From contig NC_086172.1 of assembly GCF_023053635.1 (NCBI RefSeq), positions 91,354,181 through 91,418,180 of the forward strand: a DNA stretch of 64,000 nt, given 5' to 3'. A model generated the notes under the pieces. The model had not been told where the DNA came from. It saw only the letters and a list, made by a program, of their open reading frames with translations, and did not search any database. Below, one piece after another: positions 32,520 to 43,210 of this stretch. The DNA comes from Elgaria multicarinata webbii (lineage: Eukaryota; Chordata; Lepidosauria; Squamata; Anguidae). Both the position numbers and the translations under genes were made by a program. Numbering within the stretch: position 1 is the first letter of the stretch; each line of letters starts with the position of its first letter.

Positions 32520-32703
32520 TTCCCCACATTTTGCCCTGCTCTCATTTGTATCTAGTATAGCACCTGCAGCTTTAACTGTTGTGATGAAGAGGGAATTACA
32601 CCCGGTGCTGCATGCATACAAATGACACCTGCTGAAATTCGCTTTTCAATACAACTGTTAAAGATGCAGGATCCCTGTCCTCCTTTTCATGTGGTCACCC
32701 TAT
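32520..32703. mobile_element. Right half of GGTGACCATATG foldback
   Basis: GCTTTAACTGTTGTGATGAA, AAATGACACCTGCTGAAATT and CCTCCTTTTCATGTGGTCAC, then CCTA. Only the right arm is present. Confidence 0.7.
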
Positions 32704-32705
32704 AA

Positions 32706-34239
32706 AATGAGAATGTATTTTTCAAAATGTAGATACAAATCAGATTTTGAGCAAAAACACACTTTTTGAATGAGGCACTCATTTTAAGAGATGACCCTCA
32801 GAATATTTTTTTCTTTTTGTCCTTTTGTCCTAAGCTGGGTTGTCTTGATATCCTTATCTTTAAATTAGAACTCTATCCTGGTCTGAGCATTCCTCTGCTT
32901 CACGCCCACACTGCTGCCGATGTGCACTTTGTACAGGAGTAATCACTGACCTCTGTGTTTCCAGCTAAACACATTTTCTTTCTCCTTCACAAGAGACTGA
33001 ACCAAAAGGGCCCTCAGCAACTAGGAAAAACAAGCCTATCTTACTGGAGATCTTTCCAATTTTATTTAAAATGTCACAGCACTTGCAGATGAGGGATTAA
33101 ACATTAGCTGTAGGAAGTTCAGAAATGACTGAATTAATACACACACAAACTCCCAGAAGCTTCAGTCAGTGCATGTTTTCTTTAAGGCTAAATAAATACA
33201 CTGTTTCACCTGAAAGTGCCCAGACAAATATGGAGAGAGCTGGCTGAAGTCTGTTAAATGGGCTGAGATATTGAAAGCAAGGAAGCCTTTGAGCACAACA
33301 GACTGCCTTTAGCTTCTCTGCATCACAGGTTTTTACTCAGGGCTTTTGTCAGCAGCCAGCATCATTGGGCAGCTGCCACGGTCCCGGGAGGACCCACAGC
33401 TCATGCCTCTCCTGGGTTCCACTTTTTTAAAAAAATCCTGGCCTAGCACTGAGCAATACTGGGTGGGGAGCCACATTTTTAATTCCCTCACCTAGTGTAG
33501 CTCTGGGGCATTTTGGGAAATGCCCTACAAACAGGCGGGGAGAATGCGGGGAGATACATAGTTTGCTCAGGGCCTCCTCAAACATGGAACTGACCTTGTT
33601 TTCCCTGGCTATTTTGCAAAGTTTTGTGTGCAAGTGTCAGGAAGGAGCATCTCCCAGAGCCTGAGCACTTTCTCAGAAGGAAGAGTCCTCCGCACATGGG
33701 TCTAAGAGGTGTTGGCACCCTCTAGCGGGGACTTTGGGACAGCAGCCCCAAGGATGATCTACTAACAAATCCAAAGACTCAGATGTACACTCTTCTTTAC
33801 CCCTATTCTCACATGATCACTCCCTGGACCCAGGCAGAAGCTATCATTAGGGGATTCTCCACTTTTAGCAGAAATCCCGCAGCCATACCAGGGCTTTGAC
33901 TTCTGGAGTCTTTGCAGGTTTGCCAATTAGCAAAATAATTCACTCCCCCAGCCTTCTTTTCGCTGATTCCTTCCCATATGTTTCACTTTTACCACCAGTA
34001 GATGGTGCAGCTTTATACCATGAGTTCAAGTTATTGCTACACTTTCAGGGTTTTATAAAATGGCACTTTCCAGCTTGAAAATGGTGGGAGGGGCATCAGA
34101 GGTTGGCAATATCATGAAAAGGACCAGCAAATTTCCATGAGGGGCCAATCATAAGCGTGCAATAAATCACTTGTATGGTGAAGCTCTAGAAGGCAAAACA
34201 CTCACCTGGCATCATCATCATCATCATCATCATCATTTA
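32706..34239. other. Intergenic, mostly unique
   Basis: No recognised element until the CAT microsatellite at 34210-34238. Frames are short and not gene-like. Confidence 0.4.
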
Positions 34240-34375
34240 TTGCAGCTTGTTAACCATGTACTGTGGCTTGTTAACCATGCTGAACAACCCAACAACAAAC
34301 CATGGGTTCTCAAGATGGTTTGTTCAAATAAAATAAGCCACACTGCATGATACTACCTGGGCACTGTTATTTATT
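34240..34375. mobile_element. Diverged foldback copy, first of a pair flanking the BovB region
   Basis: ACCCAACAACAAACCATGGG, TTCTCAAGATGGTTTGTTCA, AATAAAATAAGCCACACTGC and ACTACCTGGGCACTGTTATT. The same string of words recurs at 36255-36345. Confidence 0.6.
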
Positions 34376-34677
34376 CACTTTCATTGTGGGAGTAATTTCC
34401 CAGTGTTGGTATCCCAAAAACATTTTGGTAAGTCATTATTTTTTTAAATGGTCAGCCTGAAATTTGCAATAATAATAATGATGATGATGATGATGATGAC
34501 AACTTTATTTTGCTAGTTCAGAAAGAATGACCAAATAACAATTTGAATATCCATTCTCCATTTAAATCAAGGTTTAAACAAAAAGGGCAAGTTTTATTCA
34601 GTTAAAACAGCTATAACATAACAAAAGGCATACAGATAATGTGCTACTATTGTATTTATTTTTTCTATCTTTTTATT

Positions 34678-35627
34678 GTGTCTATGAACAACGGACTGGT
34701 TTAAGATTGGGAAAGGAGTATGGCAGGGTTGTATACTCTCACCTTACCTATTCAACTTGTATGCAGAACACATCATGCGCCGTGCTGGGCTTGACGAATC
34801 TAAGGCTGGAGTTAAAATCGCAGGAAGAAACATTAACAATCTCAGATATGCAGATGACACCACCTTGATGGCTGAAAGTGAGGAGGAGCTGAGGAGCCTT
34901 ATGACAAAGGTGAAAGAAGAAAGTGCAAAAGCTGGGTTGCAGTTAAACCTCAAAAACCAAGATTATGGCAACCAGCTTGATTGATAACTGGCAAATAGAG
35001 GGAGAAAACGTGGAGGCAGTGACAGACTTTGTATTTCTGGGTGCCAAGATTACTGCAGACGCTGACTGCAGCCAGGAAATCAGAAGACGTTTACTTCTTG
35101 GGAGAAGAGCAATGACAAATCTTGATAAAATAGTTAAGAGCAGAGACACCACACTGACAACAAAGATCCACATAGTTAAAGCAATGGTATTCCCCGTAGT
35201 AACCTATGGCTGCGAGAGCTGGACCATAAGGAAAGCTGAGCGAAGGAAGAGAGATGCTTTTGAACTGTGGTGTTGGAGGAAAATTCTGAGAGTGCCTTGG
35301 ACTGCAAGAAGATCAAACCAGTCCATACCCCAGGAAATAAAGCCAGACTGCTCACTTGAGGGAATGGTATTAAAGGCAAAACTGAAGTACTTTGGCCACA
35401 TAATGAGAAGACAGGATACCCTGGAGAAGAGGCTGATGCTAGGGAAAGTGGAAGGCAAAAGGAAGAGGGGCCGACCAAGGGCAAGATGGATGGATGATAT
35501 TCTGGAGGTGACAGACTTGACCTTGGGGAAGCTGGGGGTGGCAACGGCCGACAGAAAGCTCTGGCGTGGGCTGGTCCATGAAGTCACGAAGAGTCGGAAA
35601 CGACTGAACGAATAAACAACAAAAAGG
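34678..35627 (+). mobile_element. BovB/RTE LINE, 5'-truncated 3' end
   Basis: The translated pieces carry the RTE-BovB reverse transcriptase palm, with ILSPYLFNLYAEHIMRRAGL, NNLRYADDTTLMAESEEEL (YADD catalytic box) and, after one frame break near 34960, the C-terminal part with TDFVFLGAKITADADCS, VFPVVTYGCESWTIRKAERR, FELWCWRKILRVPWTARRSN and YFGHIMRRQDTLEKRLMLGK. It ends in the BovB-type 3' end (GAGTCGGAAACGACTGAACG, then AATAAACAACAAA). The 5' half (endonuclease and first part of RT) is missing, as is usual for LINE insertions. The second half reads openly for 216 codons, so the copy is fairly young. BovB is typical of squamates and ruminants. Confidence 0.92.
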
Positions 35628-35655
35628 CCACTGAAGAAGACAAAATTGTCAAAAT

Positions 35656-36115
35656 GCATTTATTTAATTTATATGATGCCCCATAGCCGAAGCTCTCTGG
35701 GCAGTTTACAAAAGTCTAAAACAGTGAACATTAAAAAGTATACAAAATTTAAAACCATCAAAAATATAAAAATAACAGTAGAAAACAGTATCCATTTAAA
35801 CAACAACAGTTCTGGGGGCCATTAAAAAACAAACAAACTTAGCATATGTTGTTAAATGTTGTTAAATGCCTGGGAGAAGAGAGAAGTCTTGACCTGGCAG
35901 CGAAAAGATAATAATGTTGGTGCCAGACAAACCTCATCGGGGAGATCATTCCATAATTGGGGGGCTACCACTGAAAAAGCTTCCCTCGGAGTAGGCACTC
36001 GGAGGAGGACCTTAGATGTTGAGCGCAGTGTAAGGGTAGGTTCATGTCGGGAGAGGAGTTCTGTCAGGTATTGTGGTCCCAAGCCTGTTTGTGATCCGTT
36101 TTTAATTCTTATGTA
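35656..36115 (-). mobile_element. L2/CR1-group LINE 3' end (antisense), next to BovB
   Basis: The minus strand encodes TPREAFSVVAPQLWNDLPDE, then VCLAPTLLSFRCQVKTSLFS, followed by the 3' UTR and the hairpin end AACTGCCCAGAGAGCTTCGG...GGGGCAT and an AAATAAAT tail. The ORF end is intact for about 90 codons. It lies 30 bases from the BovB end. Confidence 0.8.
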
Positions 36116-36254
36116 ATAAATATTTTTGTACACATATTTGGTGACATATTAAGTTGCAACTGCTGGTACCATTTATGTTGTTTTCCTTAACTGTTTCAGT
36201 CATTTGTGGTTTTCTGTTAAGAATAAGTGTGGTTTTTCACTTGGGGTTTTTGTG

Positions 36255-36345
36255 GTATCAACCCAACAGCAAACCATGGCATCTCAAGATGGCTTGTTCA
36301 AATAAAATAAGCCACACTGCATACTATCTGGGCATTGTGATTTAT
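36255..36345. mobile_element. Diverged foldback copy, second of the pair
   Basis: ACCCAACAGCAAACCATGGC, ATCTCAAGATGGCTTGTTCA, AATAAAATAAGCCACACTGC, ACTATCTGGGCATTGTGATT. About 90% identical by eye to the copy at 34.3 kb and in the same direction. Confidence 0.6.
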
Positions 36346-36379
36346 TTGCTTTCAGGTTTGAGAACTTCATCTTTTATCA

Positions 36380-37030
36380 CCACCTTTTGCCTCAATTCTT
36401 CACATCCTTTTCCTGAGAACATATTCTGGCTTGCATTTGGAAAAATACAATTCTGCACCTTCTCTTTAATTTTAATTTCTTGGTGGGTCCAATTCCCATT
36501 GTTCCTTCCCAGATTCAATTATCAAGAGGCACCTCTCCAGTGAAACTGTATTGTGCGTTGTTTATTTCCATTCCCCCAACCCTCAATTAAATCAAAGCTG
36601 AGAGCAAAGAAGAGTACAAATTGTATTTCAGTGACTCACTCCTACTTCAAAACAAAGCTTCATAAAGCTCATATTCATGGCAGCCCTGGATTTTTTCAGC
36701 TTCCACTTTGATTAATTTACAGCATGCTGTGTGTTCAAATACTTACGGCTTTGGAAATAAGACAGTTGTAGGTGTAAAAGCAATGAGGGAAGTGGATTGC
36801 ATGCTTTGTTAAGCTCAGTGATGAAAATGAATGAAACATTTTCCCGGAAACCCATTGTCTGCTCTTGCCTGTGTAAGCGGTTCACACAGTTCAGAATTAA
36901 TCTCCTTGGTTTAAAAAGAGAAAGTGATGGTTTAAACTACAACATTAAAACAATGGACTATCCCAAAATTTGATGCATGGGATATTTTTTGCTGTCTTTT
37001 TGAAAAGAGATTTTAACTTTTTTCACTCTT
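36380..37030. other. Unique stretch without gene
   Basis: AT-rich sequence without recognised repeats, with a possible conserved core near 36770-36960 (GGGAAGTGGATTGCATGC, TTTTCCCGGAAACC). No exon seen. Confidence 0.4.
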
Positions 37031-37034
37031 GTTC

Positions 37035-37345
37035 ATTTATTTACTTATTTATTAGCAACTTTTACATACCACTGCACATCTAAGCAGATTCTGGAATGGT
37101 GAACAATAAAAGATTAAAAGGACTAAAGCGGCATATTAAAATGTTTTTAAAAAACAGTATCAATAAAATCGTGCCTAGTGAATTGAGGAAGGCAGAGAGT
37201 TCCATAGAAAGGTGGGCACCACACTGAAGGCTCTTCTCTGGGTGGACTCCAATCAGGCCATAGGTCCATGCAGAAGCACACCAGGAGCACACCCTCTGAT
37301 GACCTTAGTGACCAGACAGGCTGATCATGGAGAAGGCGCTCTCCT
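37035..37345 (-). mobile_element. Degenerate LINE 3' end (antisense)
   Basis: Begins with a TTTATTTACTTATTTATT tail on the + strand and continues with a diverged copy of the same 3' region (the TTCCATAG...GGCACCAC...GAAGGCTCT block matches the other LINE ends). Strongly eroded; the ORF end is not readable. Confidence 0.55.
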
Positions 37346-37663
37346 TGCCATGCTCTGCATCAATTCCAAGGGTATAGTCCTCAGTTTTGAGGCTCTCCAT
37401 CTGTATGTCCCCCTCTCCTCTGCTGTCTCTTCTCCTTTTTCCACATGACCTCATGCATTGTTGGTTTATTTCTCCAGCCTTCATTCTGTCACACCATCTC
37501 CTATGCCTCACATAGTCATCCCTCAGGCGACTCTGTATTTTCTCTCTTGCTGTCCTTTATGACTGGAACTGCCTTGTAGAACAGTTGTGATGTCACCTTT
37601 CTTATTTCCAATTCTTCCTCAAAATCACATATTCCTTTTAGTCCCTGCACCCTACAGCACAGG

Positions 37664-37775
37664 TCCTGGTGCCCTCTAGATGCTTTGAACTACAATTCCC
37701 ATAACCCCTGACCATTGGCCATGTTGGATCAGGCTTATGGAAGTTGTAGTCCAAATCTTTTGGAGAGCATTTACT
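37664..37775. mobile_element. Foldback MITE, CCTTCCCCAACCTGG family
   Basis: TGGTGCCCTCTAGATGCTTT, GAACTACAATTCCCATAACC and the mirrored TTATGGAAGTTGTAGTCCAA. Confidence 0.65.
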
Positions 37776-38155
37776 TTCCCCTGCTCCATTGTGTCTGAGT
37801 ACATACTGCAAATAATCCCACATTCTTTCTGTTTGCCTCTGTTTCCTTCACCTTCCTGTTGCTTCATGTTGAACATCTGTAAGCTTCTCATTTTGTCAAA
37901 GTTTATACATTATAAACCAACAACATAAGAAGAGCCATGTTGGATCAGAACAAGGGTCCATCAACGGCCTCTTAAGAATCACATCTTTTTGCGAAGCATT
38001 TCTACACTTATCTGCTCCTGTTCTTGCAGATTCAACTCTGCTCCATGTTTCTAAATGAATGAATATTACATGGTTGCCTAATTCCTTTCCTGCAAGTTGG
38101 GGCTGTGATATCTTGTCTTTCCCCTGCTTCCCCTGGTTTTGTCATGCCCCACTTA

Positions 38156-38285
38156 TTTATTGTTTATTTATTTAAAATATTTGTATCCTGCCTTATAGCA
38201 TTAGGATCTCAGGGCTGCGTACAGATAAAAGCATACAGTAGAAAACAATAAATATACACAACTAAAAACAAATTAAACCACTTCC
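38156..38285 (-). mobile_element. Short LINE tail (antisense)
   Basis: TTTATTTATTTAAAATATTT then TGTATCCTGCCTTATAGC and an A-rich stretch with many AAAACA words. It has the layout of the antisense 3' UTR of the L2/CR1-group LINEs in this window, about 130 bases. Confidence 0.5.
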
Positions 38286-38623
38286 CCACCAAATATGGGC
38301 TCATCTACAACTAAAGGTGTACCGGGAGGGAGGGGGAAGGGTTGCGGACTTACCTGTTTCTGCAGTCCTCCCCCAGCTTCTCTATGGCTGTGCGACATCC
38401 CGGAAGGGAAAAGGGACATTGCTGGTGCCATTTTATTTATTTTTAGAAAAGGAGCCGGTCGCATGCCCTCAATCTGGGGGAAAGATAAGTTATAAAAACT
38501 CCACCCCCAGGGATGGTGAAATTGCTGCCTTTGCCCCTGAAGGGCACAGAGCCCCCCACCACCCCAACAGCTCCATGCCCATTTTTGAAAGTCAGAGGAA
38601 GCAGAAAGAAGCTGGGATGAGCA

Positions 38624-38642
38624 TACACATACATACATACAT

Positions 38643-38709
<67 letters not shown>
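38624..38709 (+). repeat. (ACAT)n-(AC)n compound microsatellite
   Basis: About nine ACAT units run into about 24 AC units. Confidence 0.95.
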
Positions 38710-38712
<3 letters not shown>

Positions 38713-38887
38713 CTCAGGGTCTTCCTGAGACCACGGGAGAAGTCTCTGCCTGTCCCTGGTTGCCCCCGGGGTCCCATGTGCATCATATGGACGCACAGGG
38801 ATGCTCCTGAGCTGATCCCAGGATAACTGCATGATGTAGACATGCCCAAAGTCTCTCTGTTAATCAGTCACCTTCCTCCATAGGACC

Positions 38888-39056
38888 AATCCAGTGGAAG
38901 CTGGTGGCTCCAACGTCGCCGGCTTTCAGTCAGAACTCTAAGGAGCTATTCAAGATGCAGAGCACCTTGGATAGCTACTTTGGAGTTCCGACTGAAACCC
39001 ATAGCAGAGTTACAGCCCCACTGACATCGGAGTCACCAGCCTCCTCTGGACCAATC
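38888..39056. mobile_element. Foldback MITE, TTTCAGTCAGAACTCTAA family, compact copy
   Basis: CCAGTGGAAGCTGGTGGCTC, CTTTCAGTCAGAACTCTAAG, GAGCTATTCAAG mirrored by CTTGGATAGCTACTTTGGAG, TTCCGACTGAAAC, ATCGGAGTCACCAGCCTCC. About 170 bases, complete. Confidence 0.8.
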
Positions 39057-39149
39057 TCTACCTTTTCAGGCAAAATTCATACTTTGATGCTCTGCTGAAG
39101 GACAATGAGGGAGTTTCACTCCTATGTAATTGTGACCTAGACCCGCTTT

Positions 39150-39218
39150 CTCCTAGCTGTACAGATGTGTTGGACTACAACTCCTAGCATCCCCCAGCCA
39201 GGTTGGGGAGGACTGACC
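39150..39218. mobile_element. Foldback MITE remnant
   Basis: ATGTGTTGGACTACAACTCC then AGCCAGGTTGGGGAGGACTG: a shortened copy lacking most of the middle. Confidence 0.55.
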
Positions 39219-39224
39219 TACACT

Positions 39225-40045
39225 CAGGTTGCCCAAGAACACTACTACTACTTTTCTGCCACAGAAAGTCCAGATTGGAAGCCCCGGTTCTATCAAGATA
39301 ACACTTAAATGGAAAAAGCAAATGCCTCCCATGGCACTTTCCGTCACCATGTCAGAGGATGACAGTCCGTGTGAAGTCGTGGAAAATCCAAGGGGTTTAC
39401 TAAGGATGCTTGTGGAAGGAATGTGGCTTCATTTTGCCAGAGGGGAAACCAAAAAACAATTAAGAGGCAATCCAACTAAAATTTCCTCTTCCGGTCAGAC
39501 CAGCCCAGGGACAACACATCCCCTGCCGATGAATGAATTAAATCTTTTTGGCAAGATTTAAGAGGCGGCTGTTTCCCAAGGCAGCCGAGAGCAGCATGAC
39601 CGTGCCAGCCCATTTCACTGCTGGAATCAAAAGCAGTCATTTTCAGAGGAACTCGGGCTTAATTACAGGAAGAGAAGCATAACAGTTACGCTTGAACACA
39701 GAATGTGGGTGGATTTGCACATTTCACCCACAGCCCGGCATCGTTAATCTGGAGAGTCAATGGCTTTCATACGCGCAGTGATAGCATCACATGAGAGTCC
39801 AAAATGCAATACTTCTGTAAGGGCTCGCCTAATGGATTAATCTGTTTTCTAGTTTAATAACCTCTCTTTGCCCTTTGTTTGAAATACCATTGGTGCAAAC
39901 AACAATGTAGATCAGTTTTAAGTCATAGACAAGTTGAACAATAACCAACAATTGCTCAAAAAGCGTCACCCAGTTGGCTAGCAAATAGACTTTGCTCCAA
40001 TTTGGTCTCTAACTTCCTTGACATATTTCATGAGTTTTTTCTTTT
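39225..40045. promoter_or_regulatory. Unique block, candidate conserved non-coding element
   Basis: About 800 bases with no recognised repeat and a texture unlike the surroundings. It holds several homeodomain-type cores (GGGCTTAATTACAGG near 39655, GCATCGTTAATCTGG near 39740, AATGGATTAATCTG near 39830) and a balanced composition. No reading frame looks coding. The call rests on texture only. Confidence 0.35.
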
Positions 40046-40059
40046 ACCTTACTATGCCC

Positions 40060-40285
40060 AACGTATTTATTTATATTTATTTATTTATTACATTTATTTA
40101 TTACATACAGGGCAAAGCACATTTTTCATTTATTATTTTATGCATTATTGAATTGCCCCTCCACTCAATGGGTGCTCAAAATGATTTACAATAAAACAAT
40201 AAGAATGATAAAATACAACCATTCCAAACAAATCAAAATAAAGCTTATAAAATATGTATATTGCAATAAAAAAGGGAACCTTCTA
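40060..40285 (-). mobile_element. LINE 3' tail (antisense)
   Basis: TTTATTTATTTATTACATTT tail followed by TTGCCCCTCCACTCAATGGG, GCTCAAAATGATTTACAATA and an A-rich 3' UTR; same arrangement as the other antisense LINE tails but with a different hairpin sequence. Confidence 0.5.
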
Positions 40286-40539
40286 AAATCAAAGAGTGGT
40301 TATCTTTTTTTTTTCTTTTTTTTTTAAAGGAGATTCCCCCATGGGAGGCCAGAAACATGAGTAGCAGACCTGGACAGCCTTTTCTTTTCAAGTGCTTGTC
40401 CATTTAGAATTGTCTGTTTTTCTACCCCTAGGGGAAAATATCCAGTGAAGAGGGGGAAATAAACCACAATGGCTTATTTTCCCCACCGTCCATGTCGGTT
40501 GCATATCAAGGGGATTTGCAGTAATTACCTTCACTGGCA

Positions 40540-40790
40540 TGGCTTGCCGTGTTGTGTGAACCTGGCTTGCTGCCATCGTTAATGAACCACCCATCACCCA
40601 TGGGCTGTTGTAGGGTTCTGGGTGGCTTGTCAACCATGGCAACAAACCACCCTCAGACAACACAAGAAGCTGCAATGGCGAGGGTAATTATGCAAATCCC
40701 CCTGAACTGCGACGGGAAATAAGCCACCACGCCTGTGCTGATCTTGATCCTGTGATCACGTGAACAGGATGGCAACATAGTTTGCCCCCA
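40540..40790. mobile_element. Foldback element, GTTGTGTGAACCTGG...CCATGGCAACAAACC
   Basis: CCTTCACTGGCATGGCTTGC, ACCCATGGGCTGTTGTAGGG, TGGCTTGTCAACCATGGCAA, CCTCAGACAACACAAG. Palindromic words in both directions; exact ends uncertain. Confidence 0.5.
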
Positions 40791-40824
40791 AGCAGGATCC
40801 AATAGATGATCTTGTTGCTAACAG

Positions 40825-41866
40825 TTGCATTACATCTATGCCGATGATACCCAGGTTTACCAGTCCTTCAATCTGCTTGAGGAAGGAGAGTGGGCATCTG
40901 GGGGGAAATTGCCTGCTTGAGATTTCCTCATGGATGTCTGTTCACCACCTCAAGCTGAACATGAATAAAACTGAAATCTTGATTTTCCACCCTGACTGCC
41001 CTTCCTCTTTACCTCCACTCTGTCTTCAAGGTACCCAGTTGGTCCCGGTCCTTGGGAGTCCTGGTGGATGACTGCCTCTCACTGTGTTCCTTTATTGAGA
41101 ACACAGTGGAGGGTCTGCAATTTCCATCTATTGAACATCCGCCGGATTCGCAGGTTCCTGTCTCAGGTGACTACAGACCTCTTGGTTCGGGCCTTGTCTC
41201 ATGCCTGGATTACTGTAGTTGTCTCCTAGTGGGTCTTCTTCTTTCCTCTCTGCCCTTTGATCCTGGTCCAGAACGGTGCTGTTAGGACTGTTCTGGACCT
41301 CCCTCGATTTGCCCATATGCCCTTCCATTGTAGGGCCTTGCATTGGCTTCCATTGAAGGCCAGGGCCCAAATTAAGATCTTGCTCCTGGCCTTTTAAGGC
41401 CCTACGGTTGCACCACCCAATTGACCTTTCCTCCCTTTTGTCCTGATACGTTCTGGGCCGGGCCACCAGATCCATGGGTCAGGCCCTCCTGACCCGTTGT
41501 GCCTCACGGATCGTGATGTTCTGCTTCATGGATCATGCATTCCAGGATTTTGTCCCTCAGCTGTGAAATTCACTCTCCCTGCCACCGTGGTTAACTGTGG
41601 TTTGGAGCTGTTCAAGAAAGGTGTGAAAACCTTTCTTTTTTAATAGAGGGGGTTGGCTGGTTGTTCCCGAGACAGAGCATGCTGATGGTCCTTGTGGTGG
41701 CCACAACATATTTTATATGGGTTTTATTTTAAGGTTTTATTGTTATATTCTTTTAAATCCAGTTAAGGTCTTTTATTAGAATTGTTGCATTTTTGTAAAC
41801 TGCTGACCTATTTTATCTCATGTAAAGTGCTTTGTTAGAAAGTGCTATATAAATCATCATCATCAA
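40825..41866 (+). mobile_element. L2-like LINE, 3' third of the ORF plus tail
   Basis: Broken frames show YADDTQVYQSF near 40837, WMSVHHLKLNMNKTEILIF near 40940 and GVLVDDCLSL near 41053, the order expected for the RT palm and thumb of the L2/CR1 group. Farther on come remnants of the C-terminal block that ends such ORFs (FQDFVPQL...NSL). The tail ends AGTGCTATATAAATCATCAT, the classic L2 3' end with a short repeat tail. Several stops and frame changes mark it as an old copy. Confidence 0.85.
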
Positions 41867-42559
41867 GACTGTGCAGATGAGAAATTTGCAGATCTGCATC
41901 TCAGATGATAAATTAATACATGTTCTAATTGCCCTTTAGTATTATTGCAATATTCCAGCAAGCACCGCACAATGCAATACCCAGGCTGCTCATTACAGAA
42001 CAATCATTGGGAAAGGCCGTTAAGAAGGGATTCAGCATGATCTTGGCTCTCCTTACCATTGAGCTTTTCTTCCCATATTTGCTGGGCTATAAAAAGCCCC
42101 CAAAGCTGTGAAAAGAGGGGATGGAGATCCAATTTCAATAGGGTGGGGAGAATAGAGCTGAGAGAAGCTGAACTTTCTCCCCACCTGTGGCTTCGCTCTC
42201 TGCAGCTCCTCTCCCCAGCTGTTTTCCTCTGGCCAAGAGGCAGGTCTGGGAAGAAAGAGCCCGGAGGGAAGAGGCACAGGAAGGAGTCTGCCCTCATCTA
42301 TGTGCCTCTTTTGCTTTTAAACCTGAACTCTGGCCCTTTCATTTGGACAAAAATCTCCTTGGCGCATTTAACTCGTGGCAGTCCTGTGAAGCCCAGCCGA
42401 GAGCCCCCCATCATCACATCTTGCTTGTGCCCCAGATACACCATCGGCCTTGACATCATCTTATGACCAAGAGTTCCAAAATCTAATTTTTGTCTTTATG
42501 CTTTTTTATTCTAATAATGTCAATTGACATCCAGCTGGATCTTACATTTTATTCAGGAG
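41867..42559. other. Intergenic, unique
   Basis: Overlapping frames of 60-135 codons at 41929-42466 have no recognisable domain or splice context. Nothing called. Confidence 0.35.
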
Positions 42560-42895
42560 AAAGCCTGTAATCCAAGGGTAGAGAACCTCTTTGAGCCCAA
42601 AGGCCATTTGAGAGACAAGTGGTAGGTGGAACCAAAGGCAAAAGACGCAGGGCCAAAATACCAGCATATTTTCGCTTATAGCTCTTACTGCTTGTAATGA
42701 AGCCTTCAGAGAGCCATTCCAATCTTTCAGAATGGGGGAAGTCTGCACAAAAGCTGGGAAGCCACCAGACAATTGGTGGTTGGGGGGAAGGGGGCAGGGC
42801 TATCTGGGGAATCCTCGAGGGCCAGATTGCAACCTCAGGAGAGCCAGATCTGGCCCCTGGGCTTGAGGTTCTGCACTTCTGCTGTAACAGATATT
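42560..42895. mobile_element. hAT-like repeat (CCAAGGGTAGAGAACCTC ... GAGGTTCTGCAC)
   Basis: Left CAAGGGTAGAGAACCTCTTT and right TGGGCTTGAGGTTCTGCACT are inverted relative to each other; inside lie GAGCCAGATCTGGCCCC and GAGGGCCAGATTG. Same general design as the elements at 8.3 and 55.0 kb. Confidence 0.6.
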
Positions 42896-42919
42896 TGCTT
42901 GCGCTCCTCAATTTTTCAT

Positions 42920-43075
42920 GATTTAAAATCCTTATACCCCACCATTCCTCTAAAAGGCCTACAAGGTTAATAAAACAAGTTCCAGTAAAACAGCAATAAA
43001 ATCTTACTATCACAATAAAACAATACAAAAAGAATAATCTATCCTAAAAACACAAAACCAACTAATAAAAAATGG
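42920..43075 (-). mobile_element. LINE 3' tail (antisense)
   Basis: ATTTAAAATCCTTATACCCC then CCTCTAAAAGGCCTACAAGG and A-rich repeats of AATAAAAC. Short, diverged antisense 3' UTR. Confidence 0.45.
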
Positions 43076-43094
43076 TCTTTAACTTTGGTTGAAC

Positions 43095-43096
<2 letters not shown>

Positions 43097-43130
<34 letters not shown>

Positions 43131-43210
43131 TTATATAGCACCATCAGTGTACATGGTGCTGTACAGAGTAAAACAGTAAATAGCAAGTAAAAAGTAAAAA
43201 GTACCTCACA
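43097..43210 (-). mobile_element. L2-type 3' end with ATT microsatellite (antisense)
   Basis: The minus strand reads CTGTACAGCACCATGTACAC, TGATGGTGCTATATAAAT and a run of AAT. The GCACCATG...CTGATGGTGC part forms a hairpin just before the tail, the standard L2 3' end. Confidence 0.65.

Noticed and set aside
35176-35659. 122- and 151-codon minus-strand frames
   Set aside because: They are antisense shadows of the BovB reverse transcriptase frame.
38273-38832. Several 129-169-codon frames on both strands
   Set aside because: They run through the ACAT/AC microsatellite (Cys-Val or Thr-His repeats) and eroded repeat DNA.
39225-39570. 110-codon + strand frame at 39229-39561 as a gene
   Set aside because: No homology recognised and no codon bias; the block looks non-coding and is listed as a possible conserved element.
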